A DNA stretch of 64,000 nucleotides, taken from NCBI GenBank assembly GCA_003415625.1, contig PYIU01000002.1:6758001-6822000 (forward strand). Reading direction: 5' to 3'. This document shows, piece by piece, positions 1 to 11,662 of the stretch (its first letter is position 1; each line of letters opens with the position of its first letter). The DNA is from Aquanectria penicillioides. Taxonomy: Eukaryota; Ascomycota; Sordariomycetes; Hypocreales; Nectriaceae. The notes beneath the pieces are model-generated. The model saw only the letters and a list, made by a program, of their open reading frames with translations. It did not search any database and was not told the DNA's origin. The position numbers and the translations under genes were made by a program.

Positions 1-994
1 GTGAAGTTTTGGGATCCTGGGTCATATGGGGGGTAATCTGCCAGACGCGAGTGTATGCTCGTTTATACCATCGAGGTGTGAGGTTGCGTTCAGTCAATCG
101 TGCCCGGTACGGCCCCGTGTCTTGCTGCCCCGTTCGCCCAGTCCTTCGTTGCGATTTTGCGCGCTCAGCATAGTTGACGCCGTGCTTGGCGTATGTCTCC
201 CAGTCCCAATCTAGCGTATTGCCACTTGTGTCTTCGGTCCGGACTCGTGTCGCCGGTGTTCGACGTTGCGGTACCAGCCAGTCACGGTCTGAGTCTTGTG
301 CGCCAGTGCTAAGGCGACCGATGAGGTCCCACTCATCCTTGTCAAGAGGAACCATAATCTTGATAGCAACTTTTTGCCACCAACGAGCCAGCTTCTTCAC
401 CACAAGAGCCTCGCTAGGTGGTTTGCCCCACACGGTGGCCTTGGGGACATACTGGTCCTGCTTTAGGCCTTTGATTTCACGATGGAGCCAGATGAGACGT
501 GTATCGTTTTGTTGTTTTTGCTGGGAAGAGAGCAATTTGAGAAGTTTGGGTTTGTCCCAATTCTGATGGAAGCCATTCTTGTATTTCTTGTTTGATGATT
601 CGGCCTGGTCTTGTTTCGCAGGCGGTTTCTTCGAGGTGTTGAGGAGTGCCTCTAGGTCCTCTGAGTTCTTCACATTGGCATCTTTTAGAACAAAACTGCT
701 CATAAGGTGGCGACGGCGAGTTCCCGACCTGGCGAATCCCATGCGCATCAAGTTTTGCATCACTTTCCTGTTACCGTCGTTTGCCGATCGAAGAGTGTTG
801 AGGACCTGATATGCCCGCGCCCGGTGCTTCTTATATCGCTCGTCATGTTTGCGGTTTTGGCGAAATCGGTTGCGGATATTGGTGACAATGGGAGACTTCC
901 AGGCCGGGGGTAAGTAGGAACACTCTCGGAGGAGGTGGCGGTAGAGATGGAGAGGTGGGAGGAAGTTTGGGATGGCACCGTTTGGATGAGGCAT
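1..994 (-). CDS. LYR-motif protein, Cup1-like (3' end cut by window edge)
   Basis: The reading frame is open on the minus strand from the ATG at 994-992 to the window edge, giving about 331 codons with no stop and no splice site needed. Residues 14-20 read LHLYRHL, the LYR signature. It is followed by a basic helical stretch (FRQNRK, KKHRARAYQVL) typical of the Complex1_LYR/Cup1-like N-terminal domain. LYR proteins bind the mitochondrial acyl carrier protein and help assemble respiratory complexes or Fe-S enzymes; the exact client here is unknown. The rest is basic and tryptophan-rich (LARWWQKVAIKI around residue 210). The ATG fits because the LYR motif sits near the N-terminus, as in the family. 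The gene is divergent from mbp1 across a 2.3 kb gap. The C-terminus lies outside the window. Confidence 0.75.
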   Translation of the reverse strand, partial: MPHPNGAIPNFLPPLHLYRHLLRECSYLPPAWKSPIVTNIRNRFRQNRKHDERYKKHRARAYQVLNTLRSANDGNRKVMQNLMRMGFARSGTRRRHLMSSFVLKDANVKNSEDLEALLNTSKKPPAKQDQAESSNKKYKNGFHQNWDKPKLLKLLSSQQKQQNDTRLIWLHREIKGLKQDQYVPKATVWGKPPSEALVVKKLARWWQKVAIKIMVPLDKDEWDLIGRLSTGAQDSDRDWLVPQRRTPATRVRTEDTSGNTLDWDWETYAKHGVNYAERAKSQRRTGRTGQQDTGPYRARLTERNLTPRWYKRAYTRVWQITPHMTQDPKTS

Positions 995-3257
995 TGTGGG
1001 TGGAGGAGAAGCAAAAAAGAGGAGGCGGAGGAGAGAAGGAGGGGAACGGAGAATGAGGCAAGAGCCTCGCCAATTGATGACAGACAAGGCTATGATATAA
1101 GGTCAATTGGCTAATAGGCAAATGGGTGCAGTTTGAGGCGGGTTTGCGAAATGCCCATGACGTTACTACGCTGTCTCGAGCTTGTGAATTATTTTTTGGA
1201 GGAGCATGCTTAAAGCACGAATACAGGTGCGGTGAAACCTCGGATGTTCTGTGCATAAAACCAACATTGTGCAACTTTGTGACTGGCTGAGCTATGCTCA
1301 CTGCATAAATGTTTATCGCGTTTTGAGCGACGAATACCACCCTAGGGTCCGTAACTATGTCTACCATGATACAATCAAGTACCATTGGATGCGAGTATTC
1401 GCATAGTCCCTTTCTAGATTCCTAGGTGAGTGACAGGAAACAAGGAGGAAATGGATGGAGGAATTCTCTAAGTAATGCACGTAATGCATGCATTCCGCCG
1501 GGGCACTTGGAGTTGTGTAGGAGAGACTGGCATAATTAAAGCGCCTAGTCTTACTCCGTTATACCTTGCCCATCGCAAGTGCACAAGAAAGTCACCCAGG
1601 TGCTTACCTACATAGGAAGGTTTGGGCATGAAATGCACGAATAGAACCATCTGATCCCATGTGGCTCCACTGGAGCGTCTGGCCTTGACGAACTCGACCA
1701 CCGAGGCCAATGGAGGCGGGCAGCAACAGTGGTTGCATTAGTGGCCTCAGTAAGGCGCGGATGCCCTGGAAACCAGTGGCCGTGGGCGTGATAGACCTGC
1801 GACGGAGGGAGGACGAGGGGATAAATGTTTGCGCTTTATTTTGTGCAGGCCGCATATGACCGGGTCGGTGGGAGACACGGCCTTGTCCTGTCCATCCATG
1901 TAATGCACGGGAGTGCTGGCGACCAGAGCCGAGGCCGCACCGCATGCCGCCGCATAGGAAATGGAAGCAGCATCTACCAGTAACTTGGTCTGCGGTAAGC
2001 TTTGTCTGTCCTCTGTAGGCAAGTACCGGAATTGCCTGCACAGCATGTGCATAATGTATGGATATCGTCGGCCAACTTACAAACTCGACTCCGCAACAGA
2101 GCCAGAAGCGGGGCCACCTTCGGCCAGGCGGGCGGCGCGGGGCGGGGTTGCGTCACGTCCAAGCTCGAGGGCCGGGGCCAGAATTTAACGCGCACGCGCT
2201 GCTCCGACACGGGCGCCCGACACGAAATCACGAAACCGACACGTCTTGATTAATTGAACGCATGCCCACTTTAACGTGCGTGTCGGTGTCAGACTCGAGT
2301 CGGCGCGGCACGAGTGACTTGCTGCAAACCATTGCCCTAGGCACAGGTGACTGCCGGCGAGATGTACCATGCGTGAACTCTTCTTCAACGACGTGCTCCC
2401 CGTCTCTCTTGTGTGCTTTTTTTCGTCGTGTGCACACACTTTCAAATTTTTATGCTCGCTGCTTCCTCTGCAAACTCAGAGTCAAAAACCCGCCAATTGA
2501 CTTCGGTTGCACTGCATGTCTCTCAGCGGTCCAGGGCGCTAAACCATTGACTCACAGCGCATCCCTTACAGCGCCCTGCGAGCGCCGTGCGAGTGCACCG
2601 CAAAGGCCCTGCAAAGGCCCTGCAACAGCCCCCTCCAGCGCCCTTTAGTCCCCCTCTCAGCGCCTATTTCACCTGCCCGGCAGTGTTTGGGGTACCTGAG
2701 CTGTACTTGAGACCCGCTGTGCACCCCCGGTACCTTTTCCCTTTTTCGCTTCCACAGGGAGTTCCCGTTCCCGACCACATCCTGGAAGCAGCTCATTTCG
2801 CCTCGAGACGCCATAGTTAGGCCATCCCCAACTCTCACTTCCACAACCAGTTTTTGCGCAACCCACACAAATCCCATTCCTCGTCTCCGTCTCCATCCTC
2901 AATCCCAACCCCGGCCACTCGACTCAGCGCATGGTCGACCTCGGACTCTCTTTGCGACTCTCATGAGAGCGCTCTACCTGTCTCTTTCGTCCCGCTCGCC
3001 TCGACGCACACTCTCTCTCCGTCTATCACGCATTCTCTCCTGAGTCCGCCCATCGCTCATTGGACGCTTGATGCATATCGCGCCGTCGACTTCCACCTCG
3101 ACTTCGAGCGTCGCTCTTCTCTTCTCAATCCGACCTCTACGTCAACTGCGACAACCTTCCAAACCCTGTTGACGACAATACGACCAGACGAAGAAAAAAA
3201 AATTTATACTATAATCCATTTTACCTCGCCAAAGTTTCGCTCCCTCCACCCCCCAAG
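995..3257. other. intergenic region between the LYR gene and mbp1
   Basis: This is a shared upstream region for two divergent genes. I see no convincing gene; the open frames overlap on both strands without recognisable motifs. It contains a 12-bp palindrome AATGCATGCATT at 1483-1494, preceded by a partial direct copy. Two overlapping ACGCGC cores lie at 2188-2199, and a CT-rich leader covers about 2880-3257 just before the mbp1 start. Confidence 0.6.
2188..2199. promoter_or_regulatory. two overlapping ACGCG (MCB-type) cores
   Basis: The string ACGCGCACGCGC holds two ACGCG cores six bases apart. MBF complexes containing Mbp1/Res proteins bind ACGCG elements, and the next gene downstream encodes such a protein. 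The site is about 1.06 kb from the mbp1 ATG, so autoregulation is only a suggestion; ACGCGT-like words also occur elsewhere in the window. Confidence 0.25.
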
Positions 3258-5851
3258 ATGCCCTCGGCATCGCAATCATCTCAGCAGTCATTCACGATGA
3301 GCCAACAATCTCAAAACGGCCTGTCCGCCTCATTCCATCGCGGATACAATGGCGGACCCGAAGCACCCCAAATCTACTCAGTATGCCTTCGCCCCTGCTC
3401 TCTCTTTGCTCCGTTCTTGTCTAGGAACCCTCTTGAAAGAAGCCCGCTCCACAACAGACGAAGAAATCGCTGACCGCAGTTATCCCAATTCTAGGCATCA
3501 TACTCGGGCGTTGACGTCTACGAGATGGAAGTCAACAATATCGCCGTGATGCGCCGTCGCAACGACTCATGGCTCAATGCTACACAGATTCTCAAGGTTG
3601 CCGGCGTTGAGAAGGGCAAGCGCACAAAGATTCTCGAAAAGGAAATCCAAACCGGCGAGCACGAAAAGGTCCAGGGCGGCTACGGAAAATATCAGGGAAC
3701 ATGGATCACCTTCGATCGCGGTGTTCAGGTCTGCCGTCAATATGGTGTCGAGGAGCTGCTGAGGCCCCTCCTAACATACGATATGGGCCAGGATGGAGGA
3801 GTTGCTGGCCGCGGCGACTTCAACACGCCGACCAAGGAGCAAGCCATGGCAGCTCAGCGGAAGCGCATGTACAACTCGAGCCAGGATGGCAAGCCCAACG
3901 GACTGTCGGGAACCTTCTTCAAGAACATCTCCAGCACCGCCTCTCACGCCGTGGCCGCCATTAGTAAAGCGCGCTTCGACTCTCCCGGTCCCCGGAGCCG
4001 CAACGGGCCTACCAGAGCGCCTAGCTTCAGTCGCCAACCCTCGATGCAGAATGGCCAAAATGGCGACGACTTCCCTGGTAACTCCCAGCAGAGCTTCGCC
4101 TCCGACTATGGCCAGCAGGTTGATTCGGCCTACTCAACGCAACAGCAGAGCAATCCCGCCCCGATGCCAGAGACTGAGCCCCCCCGGAAGCGACAACGGG
4201 TTACCATGACCCCCGCCGATAGCTTTGGCGGATACGGCCAGAACATGGACATGTATGCCACCGCATTCCCCGGATCGCCCACCGAGCCCAACGAGTCCTT
4301 CATCTACACCCAGAACTCCCTCCAGGACCGATCACCCGCCGAGGATGGCAGCGGCCCCATCCCGCCTCTTCCCTACGAAATGTCCCCCGACGTCGAGATA
4401 AAGCGCAGCATGTTGATGGGGCTCTTTATGGATTCTGCCACCGCCGACTCTTCAAAACACGATATGCTCCGGACATTCACCCCTCTCGAGCTTGACATGC
4501 CCATCGACTTCCAGAGCCATACCGCTCTTCACTGGGCCGCCACCCTGGCTCGCATGCCTCTCCTTCGCGCCCTCATCGCCTCTGGTGCCTCTCCTTATCG
4601 TGTAAATGCCTCTGGGGAGACGGCGCTCATGCGCGCTTGTTTGGTTACCAACTCTATGGATCACGGCTCTTTCCCCGACCTCCTCGAAGTTCTCGGCGGC
4701 ACCGTTGAGGCTCGCGATCAGAAGGGACGAACTGTTCTTCACCACATCGCCGTAACAAGTGCGGTCAAGGGCCGCAACGCCGCCAGCCGTTATTATCTCG
4801 AGAGCCTTCTCGAGTGGGTTGTGCGACAGGGCAGCGTCCCTAATAGCCAAAACACCCAGGTCAATGGTAATGGTCCCAGCAGCTCGCAGTCGCTGCTCCC
4901 TAAGATGGGCATCGCTCGCTTCATGACCGAAATCGTCAATGCCCAGGACAGCTCGGGGGACACTGCGCTCAATATCGCTGCCCGTATCGGAAACCGAAGC
5001 ATCATCTCGCAACTGCTCGAAGTTGGCGCCGACCCTAACATTGCGAACCGCGTGGGCCTACGACCTCTGGACTTTGGTATTGGAGGAGAGAACGCCGAGG
5101 ACAAGACCAATGGAGAGATTGCAACGGAGAAGAATGGAGTGGTTGGCTCGACCCAACGGACTCGAGAGAGCAGCGATGAGATTATCGCCTGTAAGTTCTA
5201 CGACAAGAGCACCCTTAACAACCCACCAACTGACATCAAATAGCCATCACCCATCTCCTGAGCGAAACCGGCTCCGCGTTCCAGCAAGAAATGAAGTCCA
5301 AGCAGACTTCCCTCGATACCCTCCACAGCACCCTTCGCACAACCTCAGCCCAACTTGGGGACTCGCGCCGCACTCTCGAGCACCTTTCGGCAACCCTCAA
5401 GAAGCAGCAGCTCGCCCGCCAAAAGGTCTCCAACCTATCACACGCCCGTGAGGACGAGCAGGTCCGTCTCATGCAGGACCAGTCACGCACTTCACAGCCC
5501 AACCCCTCATCATCCTGGGAAACCGAACTGTCCGCCATGCTTGAAGCTGCTGAGGACTCATCTATCGGCGGCGAGAGCCTTCTTCCCTCAGCTGCCGTGC
5601 TAAAAGCCAGGATTCGTGCCCTCGAGGGCCGCCGCGAGATGACCCGCAAGATGGTCCACGCTCTCAAGGGCCGAAGCCGTGACGTCGAAGTCAAGTACCG
5701 CCGAGTGGTCGCCCTCTGCACAGGCGTCCAGGAGGCCGAGGTCGATGCCGTGGTGGATGGCCTGCTCAAGGCCGTCGAAAGCGAAAAGGACGAACTCGAG
5801 ATCGGCCGTGTAAGACGCTTCCTCGGCGGAGTCGAGGGCGTCGTGCACTAG
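3258..5851 (+). CDS. mbp1: MBF-type transcription factor, APSES/KilA-N plus ankyrin repeats
   Basis: Three exons: 3258-3380, 3495-5190 and 5244-5851, giving 808 aa. Both introns are GT-AG; the second is 53 nt with a CTGAC branch site at 5230. Residues about 50-140 form an APSES/KilA-N DNA-binding domain (NDSWLNATQILKVAGVEKGK, then GTWITFDRGVQVCRQYGVE). Ankyrin repeats follow near 382 (HTALHWAA) and 524 (DTALNIAARIGNRSIISQLL). A glutamine- and charge-rich coiled coil occupies the last exon, probably for dimerisation with a Swi6-type partner. This is the Swi4/Mbp1/Res layout; the complex activates G1/S genes through MCB elements. The start at 3258 is preferred because exon 1 is exactly 41 codons and joins in frame to the residues preceding the APSES domain (SGVDVYEMEVNNIAVM). 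Confidence 0.92.
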
Positions 5852-6965
5852 TAATGCAACAACCAAAACTAAAAAATAAACAAGCCAAAACACCCTCGAA
5901 CTCTCGACAACCATCTCCCTTCCCTAACACCTGGATTCCGCATCTTACTTTACATAATGACTCTTTCGCCTGGGCCCAGGGGTAAAAACGAAAAAGGAAC
6001 CCTTGCTGGGCTTACTCTTTGGTCCGTCCTGTATGATTTCGGTGTTGTTTTTTGATACCCTCGTGAGCACAAGGCAGGCTCGCGACGGAGACTGGAATAG
6101 GCGTTTTATCCCGTGTGGATTGTGTTGGTCTTTGACACCTTTTTTTGCTAATGCTTTGTTTATTTTCATGTTATCAACGACGGACTCACTCACTGCTTAG
6201 TGAAGTGAAGCATAGTCCCGTTGTGCGTGGGCGCGGCTGATATCATACACCTCCCGCTTGCATTTGTATGAAAGCTCAAGAGGTACTTGGTTACTTGATT
6301 TTTTTTTATTACGCATCATTTTGTCCGCCTCCCGCTTACTATCTCTTTTCTTCATTAACGGTCGGTGGGCTTGGTATCTTACGGTACGGCAGTAGTACCT
6401 CGGGGATCTTTTACGGTATATATGTAAAGAGAGGCAGACATGAAAGCAGGATTAGGTACCACCATTAGGAGACGGTGTTAGTACCGATGACGCCAAAGAC
6501 AGAAATTCAGTTTACGTCCACTATTCACATATTTCTCAATTGGTCTTGTGTCTTTCATTGCGTGATATTACTCCTTAGCTATGCTTGATTGCTTGGTTAA
6601 CCGCGCACGGCGCTACCGATGCTGCTGCTGTGGTCTCGGGACCAATCTTGGACGTAGGTCTTAACAAATGACAACTAAAGATGAAAGGATTCAGTGCGAC
6701 AAAAAAGGCACCCGGGAGACTGCTTGCTCCAGTACATGGAAACCCCATCCGTAAAACAAAGACAAGGAGAAGAAAAAGGAAGAAGAAGAAAACAAACCAT
6801 AACCCCTTCAGCGCCATGCAATGCCGTGCGTGCCGTGCGATAAATAAACATGATGTGGTTCCTTAGCCCGCCCTGTAACGTGGTGTTGAGTCCCTCCTAT
6901 ATTCCCCTTCTACTATGAAAAAAACCCAGTCAAGAAAACATGGATCGGAATGACATGTAGCAGTT
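5852..6965. other. convergent 3' region between mbp1 and pep7
   Basis: The 3' ends of mbp1 and pep7 face each other here. The stretch holds T-rich and A-rich tracts that could serve as 3' processing signals, for example near 6300 and 6760-6800. No gene was recognised. Confidence 0.6.
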
Positions 6966-9119
6966 TCAAGCCAGACCATTGCGATACACACCCTCCCAGC
7001 GCTCTTCGACGCCGCCAATCTTGCCCTTCAGCAGGTTAATCTCGGCGTCGAGCTCGTCGACGTTGCGCGAAAGGGCGCTAACTTCCTCGAAGCGGCGGGC
7101 GCCGTGTGCCGACTTGACCATCTCGTGGACCATGAAGCGCTGCTCCTCAAGGACAATGAGACGCTCGCGCAATTCCTTCTCCTCCGTTTCAAGCTGGCTA
7201 ACGATGGTGCTGCCTTCGCTCGGCGCTTGCGATGCCGTTTCAGACTCTGACGCCAGCTCCGAGTGGCGCAAGCTAGAGGCGGAGTGGGTACTGGAGGCAA
7301 GGAGGCGTGAGGCGGTGGGTGTGGAGAGCGACGAGGAGACAGAAGAGCGAGAGCGCAAGAGTTGAGGCAAACTCTTGAGAGGAAGCATATTCGTGTGAAG
7401 AAAGCCGCTTGCGTAGGTGTAGATGGCTGTCTGGAGGCGTTTCTGGGTGTTGCTCTCTGTTTTTAGGTCGCGGAGGCGTTTTGCCGCGGCTCCATACTTG
7501 GAGAAGCTGTCTATGAGCCTCTTGCGGATCTTGGCCGCTTCTTGAATTTGAGCGTGCGTGGGAGGTGGTTTATCGAGATCAACCTCTCCATTCTCCTGCT
7601 TCTCTGGCTGCAGGGCGAGGAGAGCACGGTGGAAGGATGGGAGGAGTTGTCGGATACCGCGCTCAAATTGTCTGAGGGTCTCATACGCACGCTGGTCGGC
7701 GGGCTTGTATTGGAGCGACGATATGAAGTCGCGAGAGGAGAATATAGTGTGCTTGCAGTCCTTGCACATCCTCACGTCGATACTGACCTGCCCAGGAGAA
7801 GCGGCTGTCGGGGGCTTCTCAGTCGCTGCACCCGATACTGTAGGGGGTTAGAAATGATACTAAGAGATAAGAATAGGGGAGCATCTAGCACTCACCATTG
7901 GCCACATTCAGGCCAATTTCGGATGAACAGCCAGTCTGCGTGTCTGCGCAAACGACACGGCCGCAGATTCGACAGTGGTGCCTCCTAAACGTCCAAGAGC
8001 CAAACTCCTGTTGGCAGAAGGGGCACTTGGAGACTGTTGAATCCTCCTCCCAGGTGACGATGGATTGCTCAATGAGCTTTCGGGGGTTCTTTTGGGTCGA
8101 CAAAGACGTAACGGGTGTCAATAAGGATCCGTTTGAGGCAAGCTTCTCGGGGGGGTTCGCCAGCAGCCTCGTAAGTTTCGTCAGACGCTTCTCTAATCTT
8201 GAGATTTCCAGGTTTTGTCGCTCGACCTTCTTCCTTCGTATTTGTGCAAACATGTGGGTTTGATCGATTAATACGCCGCTGTGATCGTTGTATCCGTCTC
8301 TTGACTTGTAGCATGTCTCGCAAACTCTCGCCCAGTAGCCTCTCACGGGTTCGTGGTTTGCGCTCCGGCTCAGCTTCATCTGGTACATAGTATGTTCCTC
8401 ACAAAACAATCTACCGCATTTTCGACAATTGATGCTACCATTTATAGGACCAAGACTCCTCCCGCACGCAGGGTCGGTACACACGTCGTAGCTTGTAGGT
8501 CTTTGCCAGTGATGGCGAGTGATGAATTCCTCGGGGTCGACGGGGACTTCGAGGGGTAGCTTGCCCGCGGCGATGGAAGGGGGTGTAACGGGGTTAGATT
8601 CGTTTGATTCGAAGACGTCAAGGCCTCGTAATTTCTGGTTGATGAGGGAGAGAGGCTGGAAGCGCTTGGCCTTGCGGACCTGCTTGTCGAACCAGGTCTT
8701 GACTTCGTCTTGTTGGTTCTCGGGGAGTTCTTGGTGGTTGTCGTCGATGTGGCGGTTCAGCTGGAGAAGTGTCATCTAGCGTAGAGGGAGGGTTTAGCAA
8801 TGTGGTCTTTTTTCCTCTTCGCGGTTGCAGAAGTGTCCAGGCTCACCATTTCCTCGCTGCAGATGGGACAGACCAGCCCCGCGGAGTCGATGGGACCAGC
8901 TTTGCCCGGGACGCCGACGGTGATGCTGACGCCAATATCCTGATCCAGCTCAGGCCCGCCAGCACTGACGGGAGGCGAAATAGACGAGGAGCCGATGGAC
9001 GGGGTGCTCTCTGAGGGCGCAAGCGGGCTGCCAACTCGGGGCGCAGACGGAGGCGTCGGAGGAGCGAGGCCTCGTCCGCTTCCCAGGATGCGCCCACCAC
9101 CAAGTTTCCGTGACGACAT
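6966..9119 (-). CDS. pep7: vacuolar/endosomal tethering protein Pep7 (Vac1/Vps19), double FYVE
   Basis: Three exons on the minus strand: 9119-8847, 8775-7896 and 7837-6966, giving 674 aa. Introns are 71 and 58 nt; the second has a TCTAAC branch site. An N-terminal C2H2 finger (C84, C87, H100, H105) is formed across intron 1. A divergent FYVE-like zinc module starts at C190. A canonical FYVE domain starts at C342 with the RRHHCR phosphoinositide-binding motif at 355-360. A coiled C-terminal region (LETEEKELRERLIVLEEQRF) is expected to bind Rab5/Ypt51-type GTPases. Pep7/Vac1 binds PI3P and Rab5 and promotes Golgi-to-endosome vesicle fusion with the Vps45/Pep12 machinery. The order of domains and the length match fungal Pep7. 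It is divergent from met8. Confidence 0.9.
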
Positions 9120-9861
9120 GGTTGATGCTGAAGATGAGTTGCCGTTGAAGTTTCGCTCGCGGGCAACTCAGGCGAGAACGACCAAGAACTTGGCCGCACT
9201 CTGCCTCGAGCTGCAAATCGCCAGTGACCCTTTTCTGACCGCTCCTGGCCGTTATGGCGGCGTTGGTGATGGAATGGCTTGCTTCAGGTTGGAGCGAGGC
9301 GGGAGAGTTGGTCTCGTTCTGGAAAGATGGGACGGACGGGGGACGCGGACGGGGGACCACGACGCCTGGAGATAAAGAGGTACCGCAGCAGCGAGCCAAG
9401 GTCTGGTGGTGCGCCAGGTCACGCAGTAATGGCTGAGGTCCCCCCAATTTCCCTGAAGCGGCAAGGCGTCCGCCGCCCCCGACCCCGAGACCCTCATCAG
9501 CGATTCTGAACCTAGCCAGCATCATAGGCGTCAGCAACGCGCCCCAAAGCCCCAAAGTGTCCGCAGCGCCCAGCTCTGGCGCTTATTATTCGTATTACGT
9601 AGGTACCTGCCTACAAAGTACAAACTGGACCGAGTAACTCCGGACAGGAGCTCTCCTTATCTTATCGTAGCCCTGCTAACCCTGAAGCGGCTCGCCCATA
9701 CTTCAGCTCCTGTGCTAGTTGTTGTGGCACGGGGGCAGAAAACATCCCCTGGCCGGCACTGGCTCATGCTAATAATAATTCGGCTGGCGCTGGGTCTGGC
9801 TTTGGGCGTCTCCTTGAATCTTTCCCGCAACTACGGCACGCGAGTATCACGGAAACTAATC
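9120..9861. other. divergent promoter region, pep7/met8
   Basis: This 742-bp spacer serves two divergent genes. An open frame runs into met8 from an upstream ATG at 9712, but the sequence before 9862 does not resemble Met8, so it is taken as leader. Nothing else was recognised. Confidence 0.55.
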
Positions 9862-10919
9862 ATGGCCAAGTCATTCCCCCCCGTCCAGCCCGGAGGCAGC
9901 CTCATTCTGGCATGGCAGATCAAGGGCAAGAAGGTCCTTGTCGTTGGAGGCGGAGAGGTACGTGTTTGTCTAGTTCTGTCCTGCATCCGGCGTCCAGCAT
10001 CCAGCGGTCCGGCCGTCAAACTGTTTGAGTCGTGTGTGCTTGTCATGAGCCACGAAGAGCTTGACTCAGGGGGCACTGCTGCAGCCCATCGCGCATATCG
10101 CATCGCGGCCCGGTGCGTCGAGTTCGTCTATCGCTAACCGCCTTGCTTCTGCTCCTTCAGGTCGCCGCCGGTAGGATCCTCAACTGCCTCAACGCCGACG
10201 CCCGCGTCACCGTCGTCTGCCCCAAGTCTGGCCTCAACGACGAGGTCGCCTTCCGCGTCGCCGAGAACCAAGTCACCCACGTCGACCGCGTCTTCGAGCC
10301 CCGAGACCTTGACGGCGCCGAGATGGTGCTTGTCGCTGTCGATGACCCCGCCGCGTCGTCCGTCATCTGGAGGCTCTGCAAGGAGCGTCGCATCGCCGCC
10401 AACATCGCCGACGTGCCCCCCGAGTGCGACTTCTACTTTGGCAGCATTCACCGCGACGGTCCCCTGCAGATCATGGTCAGCACCAACGGCAAGGGTCCCA
10501 GACTTGCTGCTGCCATTCGTCAGTTTATCGCCAAGCAGCTGCCCAAGAACGCCGGAAACGCCATCGAGACGATCGGACAGCTACGTGTCAAGCTACGAAA
10601 GGTTGCCCCCCGACCGGAAGACGGCCCCAAGAGGATGCTCTGGTGAGTGGTTCCCAGCACCCGGGATAAAAAATGCATGCAGGTGGACCGAAGATGAAAC
10701 TAACCATTTTTGCTTTGCTCCAGGATGTCAAAGGTCAGCGATACCTACACTTGGGAGGAGATGTGCGGCCTCGCCGACGAGGACATGGACAACCTCCTCC
10801 TCTTTTACCCTGCCAACAAGGTCCCCGCTATGGACGTCCTGATGGCCCTCCGCGGCGGCAACGACGTCAAGAAGCTTGACGTGTTTGACGGCTCCTTTGG
10901 CTTCAGCGTGGGCGCATAA
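9862..10919 (+). CDS. met8: siroheme synthase Met8 (precorrin-2 dehydrogenase/ferrochelatase)
   Basis: Three exons: 9862-9957, 10161-10642 and 10724-10919, giving 257 aa. Introns are 203 and 81 nt; the second has a CTAAC branch site near 10700. The NAD-binding Rossmann motif VVGGGEVAAGR lies at residues 27-37 and is interrupted by intron 1. The middle carries the Met8 signature NIADVPPECDFYFGS and STNGKGPRLAAAIR. Met8 oxidises precorrin-2 to sirohydrochlorin and inserts iron, making the siroheme used by sulfite and nitrite reductases. The length is near the 274 aa of yeast Met8. The start at 9862 is chosen because FPPVQPGGSLILAW is the usual N-terminus; an in-frame ATG 150 nt upstream adds hydrophobic residues unlike the family. 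Confidence 0.92.
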
Positions 10920-11662
10920 ACGACACGAGGAATAACAACAACAACAACGACGACGACAACAACAATTAAAAGCAGCCCCGTTACATAAACGAAGCGGGCG
11001 TCCTATGCGCAGCAGGGTCCGATAGCGTCATACGGGCATTTGTACAAATGATGAATGATTTGGGATATGGGAGCATATTAGCGCTTGGGAGCGAACGAAA
11101 GATGAGAAACTTGCTGTGTTGTGCGAATACTGTTGCAAAGGGTCAATGGGGACATATAAATACCGGACTGTATCTTTATATGTGAGAGTAGCTACGGAAG
11201 GGATTTGAAGAGATCCAAAGACTTTGTGCTGGGTTTTCTTCAGGGGAAACGGCGTCATCATCGCAGATTGCAAGCATTGTCCACTTTTTCCGACGTCTGT
11301 TCAGGGATTGCCAGGGTAGTTTGAAAAGCGAATCACGCCAATTTGGGAATGCAACCGATCTGCGCCATATCACATTGTCAGGTCATGCCTGCATGCGGGA
11401 CCTTGAGAGTCTCATGTGCCTGCAGATCTCGCAAAAAGGCGATTATGATGATGCACCATGTCACGTTCGGGGATGTAGGAGGAGTGGGGAGACCATGATT
11501 CCAGCGTGATCCTATGTGCTCAATTATTATTTGCTGCTCGGCGGCAGATATTCGTGGTGCTCATATCTCGGCATGTCTATGCCAATTCTATGTCGTAGCT
11601 CAAGATTTTCCCCTTCCCATATCTATGCTGGCCTTGTTCGTTGCATTTATTTATTTGGTGAT
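10920..11662. other. convergent 3' region, met8/aldo-keto reductase
   Basis: The met8 3' end starts with a CAA/CGA triplet run (about 10931-10966). The remainder is AT-rich and holds no recognisable gene. Confidence 0.55.

Noticed and set aside
843..1385. 180-codon minus-strand frame overlapping the LYR gene
   Set aside because: It lies in a shadow frame of the LYR gene and continues into non-coding DNA.
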